A program made the translations under genes and the position numbers. Below the pieces are notes generated by a model that did not search any database, was not told where the DNA came from, and was given only the letters and a program-made list of their open reading frames with translations. DNA of 63,944 nucleotides from Macrococcoides goetzii. GTDB lineage: Bacteria; Bacillota; Bacilli; Staphylococcales; Staphylococcaceae. The stretch covers positions 1 through 63,944 of the forward strand of contig NZ_MJBI02000007.1 of assembly GCF_002742385.2 (NCBI RefSeq), written 5' to 3'. How positions within the stretch are numbered: the first letter of the stretch is position 1; every line of letters begins with the position of its first letter. Shown here in pieces: positions 38,104 to 50,474 of the stretch.

Positions 38104-39441
38104 ATGAGTGGAATCGATACGATATGGGATAAAGTTTTAAAAAAATTACAGACAAAACTAACGAACGCAAGTTACGATACTTGGTTTAGTGAAACAAAGA
38201 TTAAATCTCTAGATAACAATCAAATCGTTATTTTAGCACCAACTTCTTTCAATGCAGACTGGCTGAAAAAAAATTATTTAAACTTAATTCAGGAAGTTAT
38301 AGAAGAAACTATTGGGGAACATTTAAATATCAAAGTAATTTCTGATGAATTTGATGATTCCGAAACTGATTTTCAGACAAATAAACCTGCTGAAAAACCG
38401 GCTTCTCAAGAAATTTTACCTAGCCAACTCAATACTGATAATACTTTTGACACTTTCGTCATTGGAAGTGGTAATCGCTTTAGTCACGCAGCAAGTTTAG
38501 CAGTTGCTGAAGCTCCGGCTAAAGCTTACAATCCGCTGTTTATATATGGTGGCGTAGGTTTAGGGAAGACGCATCTAATGCATGCTATCGGACATTATGT
38601 GATGGAACATAAGGAAAATGCAAAAGTCGTATATACTTCAAGTGAAAAGTTTACGAATGAATTCATCAATTCTATTAAAGACAACAAAACTGAAGAATTC
38701 AGATCAAAATATCGTAATGTTGATGTACTGCTCATTGATGATATCCAGTTTTTAGCAGGAAAAGAGTCTACACAAGAAGAATTTTTCCATACATTTAATG
38801 AACTTCATCAAAACCATAAACAAATTGTAATTTCAAGTGACCGTGCTCCAAAAGAAATACCTACTTTAGAAGAACGTTTACGCTCACGATTCGAATGGGG
38901 ATTAACGACAGACGTTACCCCACCTGATCTTGAAACACGCATTGCTATATTACGTAAAAAATCAGAAGAAGAAAATATAGAGATACCAAATGAAGCAATG
39001 CTTTATATCGCCACTCAAATTCAATCAAATATTCGTGAACTTGAGGGCGCTCTGACAAAAGTTGTTGCCTATTCTAAATTAGTAAACCGTGAATTAAACT
39101 CTGATTTAGTAGCTGAAGCTTTAAAAGATATTATCGCTTCTAGTAAACCAAAGAAAGTAACGATTCAGGATATTCAGGAAGCTGTTGGTGCATACTATAA
39201 TATACGTCTAGAGGATTTCAGTGCAAAAAAACGAACTAAATCTATTGCATTTCCTAGACAAATTGCAATGTACTTAGCACGTGAACTGACTGATTTCTCT
39301 TTACCTAAAATTGGTGAAGAATTTGGTGGAAGAGATCATACCACTGTCATACATGCGCATGAAAAGATCAGAAAAGAATTAGAACATGATAATAGTTTAA
39401 AAAGTGATTTAAAAAATATCGAAAAAGATATCAAGGGTTAA
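38104..39441 (+). CDS. dnaA: Chromosomal replication initiator protein DnaA
   Basis: DnaA (445 residues) binds DnaA boxes, opens oriC and loads the helicase. Domain I (1-85) interacts with partners and domain II is a short linker. Domain III has Walker [10 protein letters not shown] near 148-156 and Walker [15 protein letters not shown] near 210-223. Domain IV carries the box-reading helix [11 protein letters not shown] near 411-421. AGAGGA precedes the ATG. It is flanked on both sides by DnaA boxes. Confidence 0.99.
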   Translation: MSGIDTIWDKVLKKLQTKLTNASYDTWFSETKIKSLDNNQIVILAPTSFNADWLKKNYLNLIQEVIEETIGEHLNIKVISDEFDDSETDFQTNKPAEKPASQEILPSQLNTDNTFDTFVIGSGNRFSHAASLAVAEAPAKAYNPLFIYGGVGLGKTHLMHAIGHYVMEHKENAKVVYTSSEKFTNEFINSIKDNKTEEFRSKYRNVDVLLIDDIQFLAGKESTQEEFFHTFNELHQNHKQIVISSDRAPKEIPTLEERLRSRFEWGLTTDVTPPDLETRIAILRKKSEEENIEIPNEAMLYIATQIQSNIRELEGALTKVVAYSKLVNRELNSDLVAEALKDIIASSKPKKVTIQDIQEAVGAYYNIRLEDFSAKKRTKSIAFPRQIAMYLARELTDFSLPKIGEEFGGRDHTTVIHAHEKIRKELEHDNSLKSDLKNIEKDIKG

Positions 39442-39450
39442 TGTTAAAAT

Positions 39451-39605
39451 TGTGCATAACTTTTCGCGACATATAAACAAGTTATGCACATGTGGATATC
39501 TACGCTTCACTCAGTTCAATAGACTTATCCACCTATTCACAGCCCTTACTACTATTATTACGATTTTAAAAGAGATAAAATATATATATAAATATCATTT
39601 TAAGG
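39451..39605 (+). other. oriC: oriC, downstream part: DnaA boxes, DnaA-trio and unwinding element
   Basis: Near-consensus boxes lie at 39451-39459 (-), 39482-39490, 39491-39499 (-), 39525-39533 and 39533-39541. The last pair is followed by a GC cluster (GCCC, 39542-39545) and then by repeats that read 3'-GAT, GAT, AAT, AAT on the bottom strand (39549-39560). That layout is the DnaA-trio basal unwinding module described in Bacillus. A strongly AT-rich stretch (39563-39605) follows. The replication start is therefore expected near here. Confidence 0.88.
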
Positions 39606-39617
39606 AGCTTATTCATT

Positions 39618-40751
39618 ATGAAATTTACAATTCAAAGAGATCACTTTATTACTCAATTGAATGATACATTAAAAGCCATTTCTCCAAGAACAACTTTACC
39701 TGTGTTAACGGGTATTAAATTAGATGCTTTTGATAACAAATTAGTATTAACAGGGTCAGACTCAGAAGTATCGATTGAAATTACGATTCCTACTGAAAAA
39801 GGAGACAATGAAATTTTATCTGTTGATACGAAAGGATCAATCGTATTACCCGGTCGTTTCTTTGTAGATATCATTAAAAAATTACCTGCAGATACTGTAA
39901 CGATTGAAACAAACGATAACTTCCAGGCAAAAATTACTTCAGGACAATCAGAATTTAATGTATCAGGGATTGATTCAGATCAATATCCATTATTGCCACA
40001 AGTAAGTGAACAAGAAGCAATAACTTTGCCAATTAAAGTATTAAAAAATATTATCAAACAAACTAATTTTGCAGTGTCCACGTCAGAAACACGACCAGTG
40101 TTAACGGGTGTGAACTGGATGATAAGTGATGGTATATTAAACTGTACTGCAACAGATTCACATCGCTTAGCTTTAAGAAAGTTGCAACTGGAAAACACGA
40201 ACATTGAAACAATCAATGTCATTATTCCAGGAAAAGCATTAAGTGAGTTAAATAAAATTATTGATGATACTGAAGAAACAATCGATATTTTCTTTGCATC
40301 AAACCAAGTATTATTCAAAGTTGGAAATATTAACTTTATCTCACGTCTGCTTGAAGGAAATTATCCAGATACTTCACGTCTATTCCCGGAAAGCTATGAG
40401 ACGGCATTATCTATTAATAACGGAGACTTTTTCCACGCGATTGATCGTGCTTCATTACTCGCACGTGAAGGAGGAAATAACGTTATTAAATTATCCGCTG
40501 TAGAGAATGCAGTAGAATTATCTTCTACTTCGCCTGAAATCGGTACGGTGAAAGAAGATGTTAAGACAAATAAATTTGAAGGAGAAGGTATCAAAATTTC
40601 CTTTAACTCAAAATATATGATGGATGCACTACGTGCCATTGATAATGATGATGTTCAAATCGAGTTCTTTGGAACGATGCGACCATTCATCCTAAAGCCC
40701 GAAGAAGATGAAAATTTAGTTCAGCTTATTTTACCGATAAGAACATATTAA
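39618..40751 (+). CDS. dnaN: DNA polymerase III beta sliding clamp
   Basis: DnaN (377 residues) forms the ring that tethers the replicase. Three tandem clamp domains of about 125 residues are visible, with RPVLTGVNW near 155 and the C-terminal LILPIRTY. AAGGAG precedes the ATG. A terminator follows directly, so dnaN is separated from yaaA-recF, unlike the usual arrangement. Confidence 0.98.
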   Translation: MKFTIQRDHFITQLNDTLKAISPRTTLPVLTGIKLDAFDNKLVLTGSDSEVSIEITIPTEKGDNEILSVDTKGSIVLPGRFFVDIIKKLPADTVTIETNDNFQAKITSGQSEFNVSGIDSDQYPLLPQVSEQEAITLPIKVLKNIIKQTNFAVSTSETRPVLTGVNWMISDGILNCTATDSHRLALRKLQLENTNIETINVIIPGKALSELNKIIDDTEETIDIFFASNQVLFKVGNINFISRLLEGNYPDTSRLFPESYETALSINNGDFFHAIDRASLLAREGGNNVIKLSAVENAVELSSTSPEIGTVKEDVKTNKFEGEGIKISFNSKYMMDALRAIDNDDVQIEFFGTMRPFILKPEEDENLVQLILPIRTY

Positions 40752-40754
40752 TTT

Positions 40755-40791
40755 AAAAGCTTAAGCCAAATTCTGGTTTAAGCTTTTTGTT
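40755..40791 (+). terminator. dnaN terminator
   Basis: A 13-bp stem (AAAAGCTTAAGCC with GGTTTAAGCTTTT, one G-T pair) ending in a T run lies just after the dnaN stop. Confidence 0.88.
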
Positions 40792-40831
40792 TTGACAAAT
40801 AAAGTTTTTATTTTGACAAATATACTTGTCA
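40790..40831 (+). promoter_or_regulatory. Promoter/operator of the NatAB-like exporter
   Basis: The 12-base sequence TTTTGACAAATA occurs twice (40790-40801 and 40811-40822), spaced 21 bases or two helical turns. The second copy forms a perfect palindrome, TGACAA-N6-TTGTCA (40814-40831). Each copy includes a consensus -35 TTGACA. This looks like a binding region for a dimeric repressor, probably GntR- or TetR-type. No regulator gene is adjacent. Confidence 0.6.
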
Positions 40832-40921
40832 TAAAATATGCAATATATTACAATTTTAAGTGAGATAATACTATTTTCTTAAAGTATGGAAATCCTCAAA
40901 AACAATGATGGAGGTAACAAA

Positions 40922-41818
40922 ATGCTAATTCTGGAGAATGTTAGTAAAGAATTTAATGATTTCAAAGCAGTAGACAACGTTAATATTTCTGTACCTGCTG
41001 GTGAGATGCTTGGTTTCTTAGGCGGAAATGGTGCGGGAAAAACGACAACGTTTCGTATAATTTTAGGTCTTCTATCTAAGACGACAGGAACAATCACATA
41101 TAACGGTAAACCGATTGATTATTCCGTCACCGACAAAATAGGTTACTTACCTGAAGAGCGTGGCTTAAATCCAAAATTAAAAGTAAGTGAACAAATTCAG
41201 TATTTAGCCCAGTTAAAAGGTATGAACAAAAAGGAAATTGATAAAGCTCTGGATTATTGGCTCGATCGTTTCGATGTACCAGAAAATAAAAATAAGAAAA
41301 TCGAAGACTTATCTAAAGGTAATCAACAAAAAATCCAATTGATTGGTGCCATTATACATAGCCCTTCTTTACTTATTCTTGATGAACCTTTTAGCGGTCT
41401 TGATCCAGTGAATGTAGAACTGTTAAAATCAGCTGTTAAAGAAATCAATGAAAATGGTGCTACGATTGTATTTAGTTCGCATCGCATGGAACATGTAGAA
41501 GAGATGTGTGAACATGTATGTATTTTGAATAAAGGTAAGACGGTTGTTTCAGGAGAAATAAAACAAGTGAAACATGATTTCGGCAAGAAAGAAATCATTA
41601 TTGAAGGACAGCATGATTTTAGTACGTTAGCGAATATTCCCGGTGTAACAAAATTTAGTCAAAATAAAAATGATGTGCGTATTCAAATTGCTAATGGAGA
41701 GGTAGCACCTATCATATTCGATGCTGTTAAACAAATGGGCTATGTTTCAAGATTCCAGGTCAATGAGCCATCTCTAAATGAAATATTCATTGAGAAAGTA
41801 GGTAATAGACATGAATAA
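40922..41818 (+). CDS. ABC transporter ATP-binding protein (NatA-like)
   Basis: The 298-residue ATPase energises the following membrane protein. It has Walker A GGNGAGKTT near 36-44, signature LSKGNQQKIQL near 132-142 and Walker B LLILDEPFSGLDP near 152-164. The C-terminal extension (about 215-298) matches the NatA/drug-exporter group (DUF4162). The ATG at 40922 is chosen because GGAGG lies seven bases upstream. Its end overlaps the permease by eight bases. Substrate unknown: sodium, peptide or drug are all possible. Confidence 0.88.
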   Translation: MLILENVSKEFNDFKAVDNVNISVPAGEMLGFLGGNGAGKTTTFRIILGLLSKTTGTITYNGKPIDYSVTDKIGYLPEERGLNPKLKVSEQIQYLAQLKGMNKKEIDKALDYWLDRFDVPENKNKKIEDLSKGNQQKIQLIGAIIHSPSLLILDEPFSGLDPVNVELLKSAVKEINENGATIVFSSHRMEHVEEMCEHVCILNKGKTVVSGEIKQVKHDFGKKEIIIEGQHDFSTLANIPGVTKFSQNKNDVRIQIANGEVAPIIFDAVKQMGYVSRFQVNEPSLNEIFIEKVGNRHE

Positions 41819-43052
41819 ATTTATACCGACATTTTGGTTAACATTCTGGAAAAAAGTATCGAGTAAATCGTTTATCATTTCAACGTTGATCGTAATCTTA
41901 GCGATCATCGCATTAAGTAACGCTGATAAAATTTATGATTTCTTTGATAAAAGCGAAGATGATATTACAGTTATTTCTTCCGAAGACAAAACATTATCAA
42001 CTGTATTTAAAAATGAATATCAAAAATTAGATAAGAAAAAGAAGTTAAAGATAGTTGATCTTGAAGCGGGAAAAAAAGGTATAAAAAATGAAAAATATAA
42101 AGTATTGATTGATATTAAAGAAAATACAGATAAAACAATTGAAAGTAAGGTTTATACACTAGATAGCTTAGGAACAGATGAACTGATGCAGATACAATCA
42201 ACATTGACTGCTTTTCAGAGCAATAATATTGCAAAGTCACTAAATCTTGCGCCTGATAAATTAGCAAAAGTTTTATCACAGGCTAAAGTTGATAATGAAG
42301 TTATTAAACCATTAGATGCTAACGATAAAGTGTCAGAGGAAAGTAAAGCAGTAAATACAGCATTAGTGTATGCAGGAATCTTTTTAATTTTCTTTATTAC
42401 GATTAACTATGGAAGTCAAATTGCTACAGAAATTGCACAGGAGAAATCATCACGTGTCATTGAAATGATCGTCACAAGTATTTCACCGATCACGCATTTA
42501 ATGGCTAAGATTATTGGAGTCATTGCAGTTGCATTAGTACAGATTATCATATACGCCATTACAATTCTTGTATGCGTTCAGGTGTTTAATTTAAATAAAA
42601 CGATTGAAAGTTTTGGATTTAAATTTACACAGGAAAATGTTCGTGTACTTATGTATGCACTTATTTTCTTAATTTTGGGCTTATTGCTATATATCAGTTT
42701 AAGTGCGATTGTCGGTTCTCTTACAAACCGTATAGAAGATATAGGTCAGGCGATAATGCCGGTCACATTTTTAAATATGGCTGCATTCTATATTGCAATG
42801 TTTAGCTTAACGACACCAGACACAATGCTTGTTAAGATTACAAGCTTTATTCCTTTCTTCACACCACAAGTAATGTTACTCAGAACCATTTCTCAAAAAA
42901 CGAGTGATGTTCAGATTATCATTGGTATTATTATTTGTATCGTTACAATTATTGCACTGTTTTTTATCGCAGCAAAAATATACAAAGGCAGTGTATTCAG
43001 TAACGATAAAGGACTGATTAAGAATTTTAAAAGAGCATTGCAAACAAAATAG
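41811..43052 (+). CDS. ABC transporter permease (NatB-like, ABC-2 type)
   Basis: This 413-residue membrane protein has one N-terminal helix (about 20-38), a large extracytoplasmic domain (about 40-180) and five to six C-terminal helices (about 185-400). The conserved cytoplasmic segment EIAQEKSSRVIEMIVTSISP near 207-226 is typical of the NatB/ABC-2 exporter family. It is coupled to the ATPase gene by overlap. The pair sits in an unusual place, between dnaN and yaaA. Confidence 0.86.
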   Translation: MNKFIPTFWLTFWKKVSSKSFIISTLIVILAIIALSNADKIYDFFDKSEDDITVISSEDKTLSTVFKNEYQKLDKKKKLKIVDLEAGKKGIKNEKYKVLIDIKENTDKTIESKVYTLDSLGTDELMQIQSTLTAFQSNNIAKSLNLAPDKLAKVLSQAKVDNEVIKPLDANDKVSEESKAVNTALVYAGIFLIFFITINYGSQIATEIAQEKSSRVIEMIVTSISPITHLMAKIIGVIAVALVQIIIYAITILVCVQVFNLNKTIESFGFKFTQENVRVLMYALIFLILGLLLYISLSAIVGSLTNRIEDIGQAIMPVTFLNMAAFYIAMFSLTTPDTMLVKITSFIPFFTPQVMLLRTISQKTSDVQIIIGIIICIVTIIALFFIAAKIYKGSVFSNDKGLIKNFKRALQTK

Positions 43053-43148
43053 TTCACAAAAGATTAACTATTTTATTGTGGCATTGTTATTTTATTTAAT
43101 ATAATATTTATACTATGTATTTTAAAAATATATAAAAATAAATAACAA

Positions 43149-43164
43149 ATTGTGTATACACAAT
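43149..43164. promoter_or_regulatory. Perfect 16-bp palindrome upstream of bdbD
   Basis: ATTGTGTATACACAAT is a perfect palindrome ending 17 bases before the bdbD start, in the 5' leader or at the promoter edge. A TATAAT at 43100-43105 could be the -10. It is a likely operator for a dimeric regulator. Confidence 0.55.
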
Positions 43165-43181
43165 AAAGAGAGGTCAATTCG

Positions 43182-43901
43182 ATGAAGAATAAAAGCTCAT
43201 TAATTTTTACGATGGTTCTTACATTGCTAGTTGTAGGTGCTTTGGCAGCAATGGTTATCATGAAGCAAAAAGATAAAGCTGAGACAGATAATGTCGATAC
43301 ATCGACAGTTGATTCTACAGTCAATAACAATCAAGGTAAAGGTCCTGTGGACACTGATAAAGTGGATGTTAAAGGTCAACCGATGATGGGGAAAAAAGAT
43401 GCGAAAGTTACAGTCATTGAATTTGGAGATTTTAAATGTCCAGCATGTAAGTATTTTGATAGCAACATGAAACCTGAACTCAAGAAAAAATACTTTGATA
43501 CAGGTAAAGCAAACTACTACTTTATTCATACACCGTTCCATGCCGAACAATCAATTTTAGGCGGACTTGCTGGTGAAACAGTACTAAAAAATGATCCTGA
43601 TAAATATTGGGCATTCCATGATGCATTATTTAAATTACAAACGCATAATGGTTCTCAAGATAAATGGTTAACAATGTCTGCAGTTAAGAAAGCACTTAAA
43701 ACAGCAGGTGTAAAAGACGAAGCGAAAATAGTTGATGCAATTAAAGCGAACAGTGAGAAAGCTGCTGTTCAAAAAGATATCGATTTATATCAAAAACACA
43801 ATATCACTTCTACACCAACAATCATTGTTAACGGTAAAGCACTTGCTGATCCGATGAATATCGATGCGGTTTCAGAAGCTATTGATAAGGCTTTAAAATA
43901 A
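43182..43901 (+). CDS. bdbD: Thiol-disulfide oxidoreductase, DsbA family (BdbD-like)
   Basis: This 239-residue membrane-anchored oxidase forms disulfides in exported proteins. An N-terminal helix (about 8-27) is followed by an acidic Asn/Ser-rich linker and a DsbA-type thioredoxin domain (about 70-235). The active site is CPAC at 86-89, and the cis-proline loop is TSTPTIIVNG near 207. Its stop overlaps the start of bdbC (TAATG), so it is made with its reoxidising partner. Confidence 0.93.
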   Translation: MKNKSSLIFTMVLTLLVVGALAAMVIMKQKDKAETDNVDTSTVDSTVNNNQGKGPVDTDKVDVKGQPMMGKKDAKVTVIEFGDFKCPACKYFDSNMKPELKKKYFDTGKANYYFIHTPFHAEQSILGGLAGETVLKNDPDKYWAFHDALFKLQTHNGSQDKWLTMSAVKKALKTAGVKDEAKIVDAIKANSEKAAVQKDIDLYQKHNITSTPTIIVNGKALADPMNIDAVSEAIDKALK

Positions 43902-44320
43902 TGAAAAACACTAAATATTTTTATATTTCCTGGGTAATTGCACTTGTGGCGATGTTAGGTAGTTTATATTTTTCAGAAATCATGCATTATGTACCTTGTG
44001 AAAAATGCTGGTATCAAAGGATTTTAATGTATCCTTTAGTGATTATTGCTGGTTTTGCAGCATTTACAAATGCATATCACTATAAATATTTGATTATGAC
44101 ATTCTCAGTTATTGGGTTTTGCATTTCAGTTATTCACTATATGGAACAGAAGATTCCTGGCTTTGCACCAATCAAACCTTGTGTTGGTGGTGTCCCGTGT
44201 AGTACACAGTATGTGAATTACTTTGGTTTTATCACAATTCCGTTTTTAGCGGGAACAGCATTTTTGTTGATTACAGTGATGATGCTACTCGTTAGAAAAT
44301 CAAATGCAGATGCAAAATAA
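43901..44320 (+). CDS. bdbC: Disulfide oxidoreductase, DsbB family (BdbC-like)
   Basis: BdbC (139 residues) is a four-helix membrane protein that reoxidises BdbD by passing electrons to quinone. It has the two required cysteine pairs, Cys33-x-x-Cys36 after the first helix and Cys94/Cys100 in the second outer loop (KPCVGGVPC). Length is typical. It is translationally coupled to bdbD, and a terminator follows. Confidence 0.94.
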   Translation: MKNTKYFYISWVIALVAMLGSLYFSEIMHYVPCEKCWYQRILMYPLVIIAGFAAFTNAYHYKYLIMTFSVIGFCISVIHYMEQKIPGFAPIKPCVGGVPCSTQYVNYFGFITIPFLAGTAFLLITVMMLLVRKSNADAK

Positions 44321-44354
44321 AGGATTTTAAAAACAATATGTAATGTTCATAAAT

Positions 44355-44392
44355 AAAAACGTTGAATGATAAGCATTCAGCGTTTTTATTTA
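44355..44392 (+). terminator. bdbC terminator
   Basis: A 14-bp hairpin with one mismatch-tolerant pair (AAAAACGTTGAATG with CATTCAGCGTTTTT) and a T-rich end closes the inserted cassette before yaaA. Confidence 0.88.
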
Positions 44393-44469
44393 TGTGAAAA
44401 GACATGCAATTTTTAAAGATTAAAGGTATAATTATATAATGACTGACATGGAATAGGAGTGAACCGTGA

Positions 44470-44688
44470 ATGGTAAATATAGTCGAACTAAATAGTGAGA
44501 TTACGTTAGGTCAATTTCTAAAAGCAGAAGGGATTATCTCAACGGGCGGACAAGCGAAATGGTATCTGCAGGATAACCCGGTAATGTTGAACGGAGAAGA
44601 AGAAAACAGACGTGGTAAGAAGCTTCATCAGAATGATCTTTTAGAAGTTGAAGGCGAAACTTACAAGATTACTTACACGGAAGCATAA
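44470..44688 (+). CDS. yaaA: S4 domain RNA-binding protein YaaA
   Basis: The 72-residue protein is a minimal S4 RNA-binding domain ([21 protein letters not shown] and [15 protein letters not shown] regions). It is conserved between dnaN and recF in Bacillales and is thought to act in ribosome assembly. Its stop overlaps the recF start (TAATG). Here it starts a new transcription unit because a terminator lies upstream. Confidence 0.93.
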   Translation: MVNIVELNSEITLGQFLKAEGIISTGGQAKWYLQDNPVMLNGEEENRRGKKLHQNDLLEVEGETYKITYTEA

Positions 44689-45797
44689 TGAAGTTAAAAT
44701 CATTATCCTTATCGCATTATCGTAATTATGATTCCGTCAAATTAGACTTTAGCGATGAAGTAAATATTTTGATAGGTATTAATGCACAAGGAAAGACAAA
44801 TCTTTTAGAAGCGATATATTGTTTAGCGATGGCTAAAAGTCACAGAACTTCAAATGATAAAGAATTAATTACCTGGGGTGAACAATTTAGTCATATTGAA
44901 GGTGACTTAGCATATCGACATGGCGTCATCCCATTATCACTCACAATTTCATCAAAAGGTAAAAAAGCGAAAGTGAATCATTTAGAACAAAAGCGACTGA
45001 CTGAATACATCGGCCATATGAATGTCGTTTTATTTGCGCCGGAAGACTTAAATTTAGTTAAGGGTAGTCCACAAATAAGACGCCGCTTCATCGATATGGA
45101 AATCGGCCAGATTTCCGCTGTTTACCTCAATGATTTATCAAACTTTCAGAGAATACTCAAACAAAAGAATCATCATCTGAAACAACTTAAATTATCAGGC
45201 AATACTGATACAACGATGCTTGAAGTATTGAATGAACAATTTGCGGAATATGCGGTAAAACTTACGCAGCGACGTAAATCATTCATTGAAAAACTGGAGG
45301 AACTTGCCCTCCCTATTCATCAAGGCATTACAAAACAAAAAGAAAACTTAAAATTACAGTATGTATCAAGTCTTGAATATATTGATGACGCACAGGCCAT
45401 GATTGAAGCCTGTCTTACATTGCTAAATAAAGAAAGTAAACGTGAGATAGAACGTGCACAAAGTTTATTTGGCCCACATCGTGATGATATTACTTTTGCC
45501 ATCAATGATATTGACGTGCAAACGTACGGATCACAAGGTCAACAGAGAACGACAGCTTTATCAGTGAAGCTTGCTGAAATAGAATTGATTAATCTGGAAG
45601 TGGGAGAATATCCGATTCTATTGCTGGATGATGTATTAAGCGAGCTGGATGATTTAAGGCAGACACATTTACTTACTACAATTCAACATAAAGTTCAAAC
45701 ATTTGTAACAACAACATCAGTGGATGGTATTGAACATGAAACAATCAACAGAGCGAAATTATTTAATGTTTCTGATGGACATATTTCGACTAATTGA
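44688..45797 (+). CDS. recF: DNA replication and repair protein RecF
   Basis: RecF (369 residues) is an SMC-like ATPase that helps RecOR load RecA at gaps. Walker [15 protein letters not shown] lies near 29-42, the signature [13 protein letters not shown] near 280-292, and Walker [14 protein letters not shown] near 306-318. It is coupled to yaaA and followed closely by gyrB. Confidence 0.97.
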   Translation: MKLKSLSLSHYRNYDSVKLDFSDEVNILIGINAQGKTNLLEAIYCLAMAKSHRTSNDKELITWGEQFSHIEGDLAYRHGVIPLSLTISSKGKKAKVNHLEQKRLTEYIGHMNVVLFAPEDLNLVKGSPQIRRRFIDMEIGQISAVYLNDLSNFQRILKQKNHHLKQLKLSGNTDTTMLEVLNEQFAEYAVKLTQRRKSFIEKLEELALPIHQGITKQKENLKLQYVSSLEYIDDAQAMIEACLTLLNKESKREIERAQSLFGPHRDDITFAINDIDVQTYGSQGQQRTTALSVKLAEIELINLEVGEYPILLLDDVLSELDDLRQTHLLTTIQHKVQTFVTTTSVDGIEHETINRAKLFNVSDGHISTN

Positions 45798-45804
45798 AGG
45801 CTAG

Positions 45805-47727
<1,923 letters not shown>

Positions 47728-47754
47728 AGATAGTATTTTAAGGAGGCGCCATTT

Positions 47755-50418
47755 ATGGCTTTAGAGCACGATTCAAAACTACAAGACCAGAATATTGTCA
47801 AAGAGATGAAGGATTCGTTTCTTGACTATGCGATGAGTGTAATCGTTTCTCGTGCGTTACCGGATGTACGTGATGGTATGAAACCTGTACATCGTCGTAT
47901 ATTATATGGAATGAATAATCAAGGCATGACGCCAGATAAACCATATAAGAAGTCTGCACGTATCGTAGGAGATGTCATGGGTAAGTATCATCCACATGGT
48001 GACTCTTCAATTTATGAGGCAATGGTTCGTATGGCACAAGACTTCAGCTATCGTTATATGCTCGTTGATGGACAAGGAAACTTTGGTTCTATGGACGGCG
48101 ATGGTGCAGCTGCGATGCGTTATACTGAGGCGCGTATGTCTAAGATTGCAATGGAATTAATGCGTGATATCAACAAAGATACGATTGATTTTACAGATAA
48201 CTACGATGGTAACGAACGTGAACCAGTCGTGCTACCTTCTAGATTTCCTAACCTGCTTGTTAATGGTGCTTCAGGAATTGCGGTTGGTATGGCAACGAAT
48301 ATTCCTCCGCACAACTTAACAGAAGTGATTAACGGTGTGTTAGAGTTAAGTAAAAATCCTGACATTTCGATTCCTGAATTAATGGAATTTATTCAAGGTC
48401 CTGATTTTCCTACTGCAGGCTTAATATTAGGACGCAGTGGCATCCGCCGTGCTTATGAGACAGGTCGTGGATCGGTCATTATGCGTGCTAAAACTTTAAT
48501 TGAAACACGTCCAAATGGTAAAGAAACAATTATCGTAACAGAAATTCCTTATCAGGTGAATAAAGCACGTTTAGTAGAGAAGATAGCGGAACTTGCGCGT
48601 GATAAAAAGATTGATGGTATTACAGATTTACGTGATGAGACAAGTTTAAAAGAAGGTGTGCGTATCGTTATTGATGTTCGTCGTGATGCGAATGCCAATG
48701 TGATCTTAAATAATTTATATAAATTAACACCGCTACAAACATCTTTCGGTGTGAATATGTTAGCGCTTGTTGATGGACAACCGAAAGTTTTAAATATCAA
48801 ACAAGCAATCTATCATTATTTAGAGCACCAAAAAGTAGTAGTTCGTCGTAGAACGCAATATAACTTGAAGAAAGCTGAAGATCGTGCACATATTTTAGAA
48901 GGATTACGTATTGCATTAGATCATATCGACGAAATTATTGCTTTAATTCGTGGTTCAAAAAATGATGCTGAAGCGATGGCAGGCTTAATGGAACAATTTA
49001 AGCTTTCTGAGCGTCAGGCACAAGCAATTTTAGATATGCGTCTGCGCCGATTAACAGGACTTGAACGTGATAAAATTGAAGAAGAATACCAGGAATTACT
49101 GAAATATATCGATGAATTGAGAGCCATCTTAGCAGATGAAGAAAAATTACTGGAAATTATTCGTGAAGAATTAATTGAAATTCGTGAAAAATATGGCGAT
49201 GAACGTCGTACAGAAATTACTGCAGGTGGATTTGATCATTTAGAAGATGAAGATTTAATCGATGAAGAAAATATCGTTATTACATTAAGCCATAATAACT
49301 ATATTAAACGTTTACCCGCATCAACATACCGTACACAACATCGTGGTGGACGTGGTGTTCAAGGTATGAATACTTTGGACGAAGACTTTGTTAGTCAAAT
49401 GGTAACGACGTCAACTCATGATAATGTATTATTCTTTACGAATATGGGACGTGTATATAAAGTTAAGGGTTATGAAATTCCTGAACTATCTCGTCAATCA
49501 AAAGGAATCCCAATCGTTAACGTATTAGAACTGGAAAAAGATGAAAAGATTAGTACGATGATTGCGGTGAAAGACTTAGAACGTGAAGATGCATTTATTA
49601 TATTTGCGACGAAACAAGGTATTATTAAACGTACGAATCTTTCTCATTTTGCGCGTATTAATAAAAACGGTAAGATTGCAATTAACTTTAGAGAAGACGA
49701 TGAACTGATTGCTGTACGTTTAACAGATGGTAATAAACAGCTAATTATCGGTACAAAAAATGCATCACTCATCCGTTTCGAAGAAGAAAAACTGCGTCCA
49801 CTCGGAAGAACAGCTGCTGGTGTAAAAGGTATTTCATTACGCGAGGGCGATGAAGTAATAGGACTTGATGTTATTGAATCTAATGGTGAACATGAAGTAT
49901 TGATCGTGACTGAAAATGGTTATGGTAAACGTACGGGTGAAGCGGAATACCGTATTTCTAACCGAGGTGGTAAAGGGATTAAAACAGCAAGTATTACTGA
50001 GAAGAATGGTAATCTTGTTTGTATCACAACAGTTAACGGTGACGAAGATATTATGTTAGTGACGAATCAAGGTGTAATCATTCGTTTAGATGTTGCGGAA
50101 TTCTCTCAAAATGGTCGTTCAGCACAAGGTGTACGATTAATTAAGTTAGGTGAAGGACAACTTGTTGCGACCGTTGCAAAAGTAGAGAAAGAAGAAGACG
50201 TCGATGTAATTGACGAAGATAAGTTGCCCGGTGAAGTGATAGCCAAACAAGAAACGACATTAACAGAAGAAGCATTAGAAGATAACAATGAAGATATAGA
50301 AGCTGAAGATGGTCATGTTGTCGGTACAGTAGACGATGAAGAAGACGATGCTCCAAAAGATATTTTAGAAAGTTCATCTTTTGATGATATTTTTGAAGAC
50401 GAAGAAGAAACAGAATAA
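47755..50418 (+). CDS. gyrA: DNA gyrase subunit A
   Basis: GyrA (887 residues) cuts and rejoins DNA. The winged helix has the catalytic Tyr in [10 protein letters not shown] near 123. The quinolone-determining region [12 protein letters not shown] has Ser84 and Glu88, the usual susceptible residues. The C-terminal pinwheel has six repeats (GyrA box QRGGRGVQG seen as HRGGRGVQG) and a long acidic tail (about 800-887). AAGGAGG precedes the ATG. A strong terminator follows. Confidence 0.98.
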   Translation: MALEHDSKLQDQNIVKEMKDSFLDYAMSVIVSRALPDVRDGMKPVHRRILYGMNNQGMTPDKPYKKSARIVGDVMGKYHPHGDSSIYEAMVRMAQDFSYRYMLVDGQGNFGSMDGDGAAAMRYTEARMSKIAMELMRDINKDTIDFTDNYDGNEREPVVLPSRFPNLLVNGASGIAVGMATNIPPHNLTEVINGVLELSKNPDISIPELMEFIQGPDFPTAGLILGRSGIRRAYETGRGSVIMRAKTLIETRPNGKETIIVTEIPYQVNKARLVEKIAELARDKKIDGITDLRDETSLKEGVRIVIDVRRDANANVILNNLYKLTPLQTSFGVNMLALVDGQPKVLNIKQAIYHYLEHQKVVVRRRTQYNLKKAEDRAHILEGLRIALDHIDEIIALIRGSKNDAEAMAGLMEQFKLSERQAQAILDMRLRRLTGLERDKIEEEYQELLKYIDELRAILADEEKLLEIIREELIEIREKYGDERRTEITAGGFDHLEDEDLIDEENIVITLSHNNYIKRLPASTYRTQHRGGRGVQGMNTLDEDFVSQMVTTSTHDNVLFFTNMGRVYKVKGYEIPELSRQSKGIPIVNVLELEKDEKISTMIAVKDLEREDAFIIFATKQGIIKRTNLSHFARINKNGKIAINFREDDELIAVRLTDGNKQLIIGTKNASLIRFEEEKLRPLGRTAAGVKGISLREGDEVIGLDVIESNGEHEVLIVTENGYGKRTGEAEYRISNRGGKGIKTASITEKNGNLVCITTVNGDEDIMLVTNQGVIIRLDVAEFSQNGRSAQGVRLIKLGEGQLVATVAKVEKEEDVDVIDEDKLPGEVIAKQETTLTEEALEDNNEDIEAEDGHVVGTVDDEEDDAPKDILESSSFDDIFEDEEETE

Positions 50419-50421
50419 TTT

Positions 50422-50466
50422 AAAAAGACTAAAGCCAATTTTTAAGTTGTGCTTTAGTCTTTTTAT
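50422..50466 (+). terminator. gyrA terminator
   Basis: A 13-bp stem (AAAAAGACTAAAG with CTTTAGTCTTTTT) around an 18-base loop ends in a T run just after gyrA. Confidence 0.88.
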
Positions 50467-50474
50467 TTCCCAAG

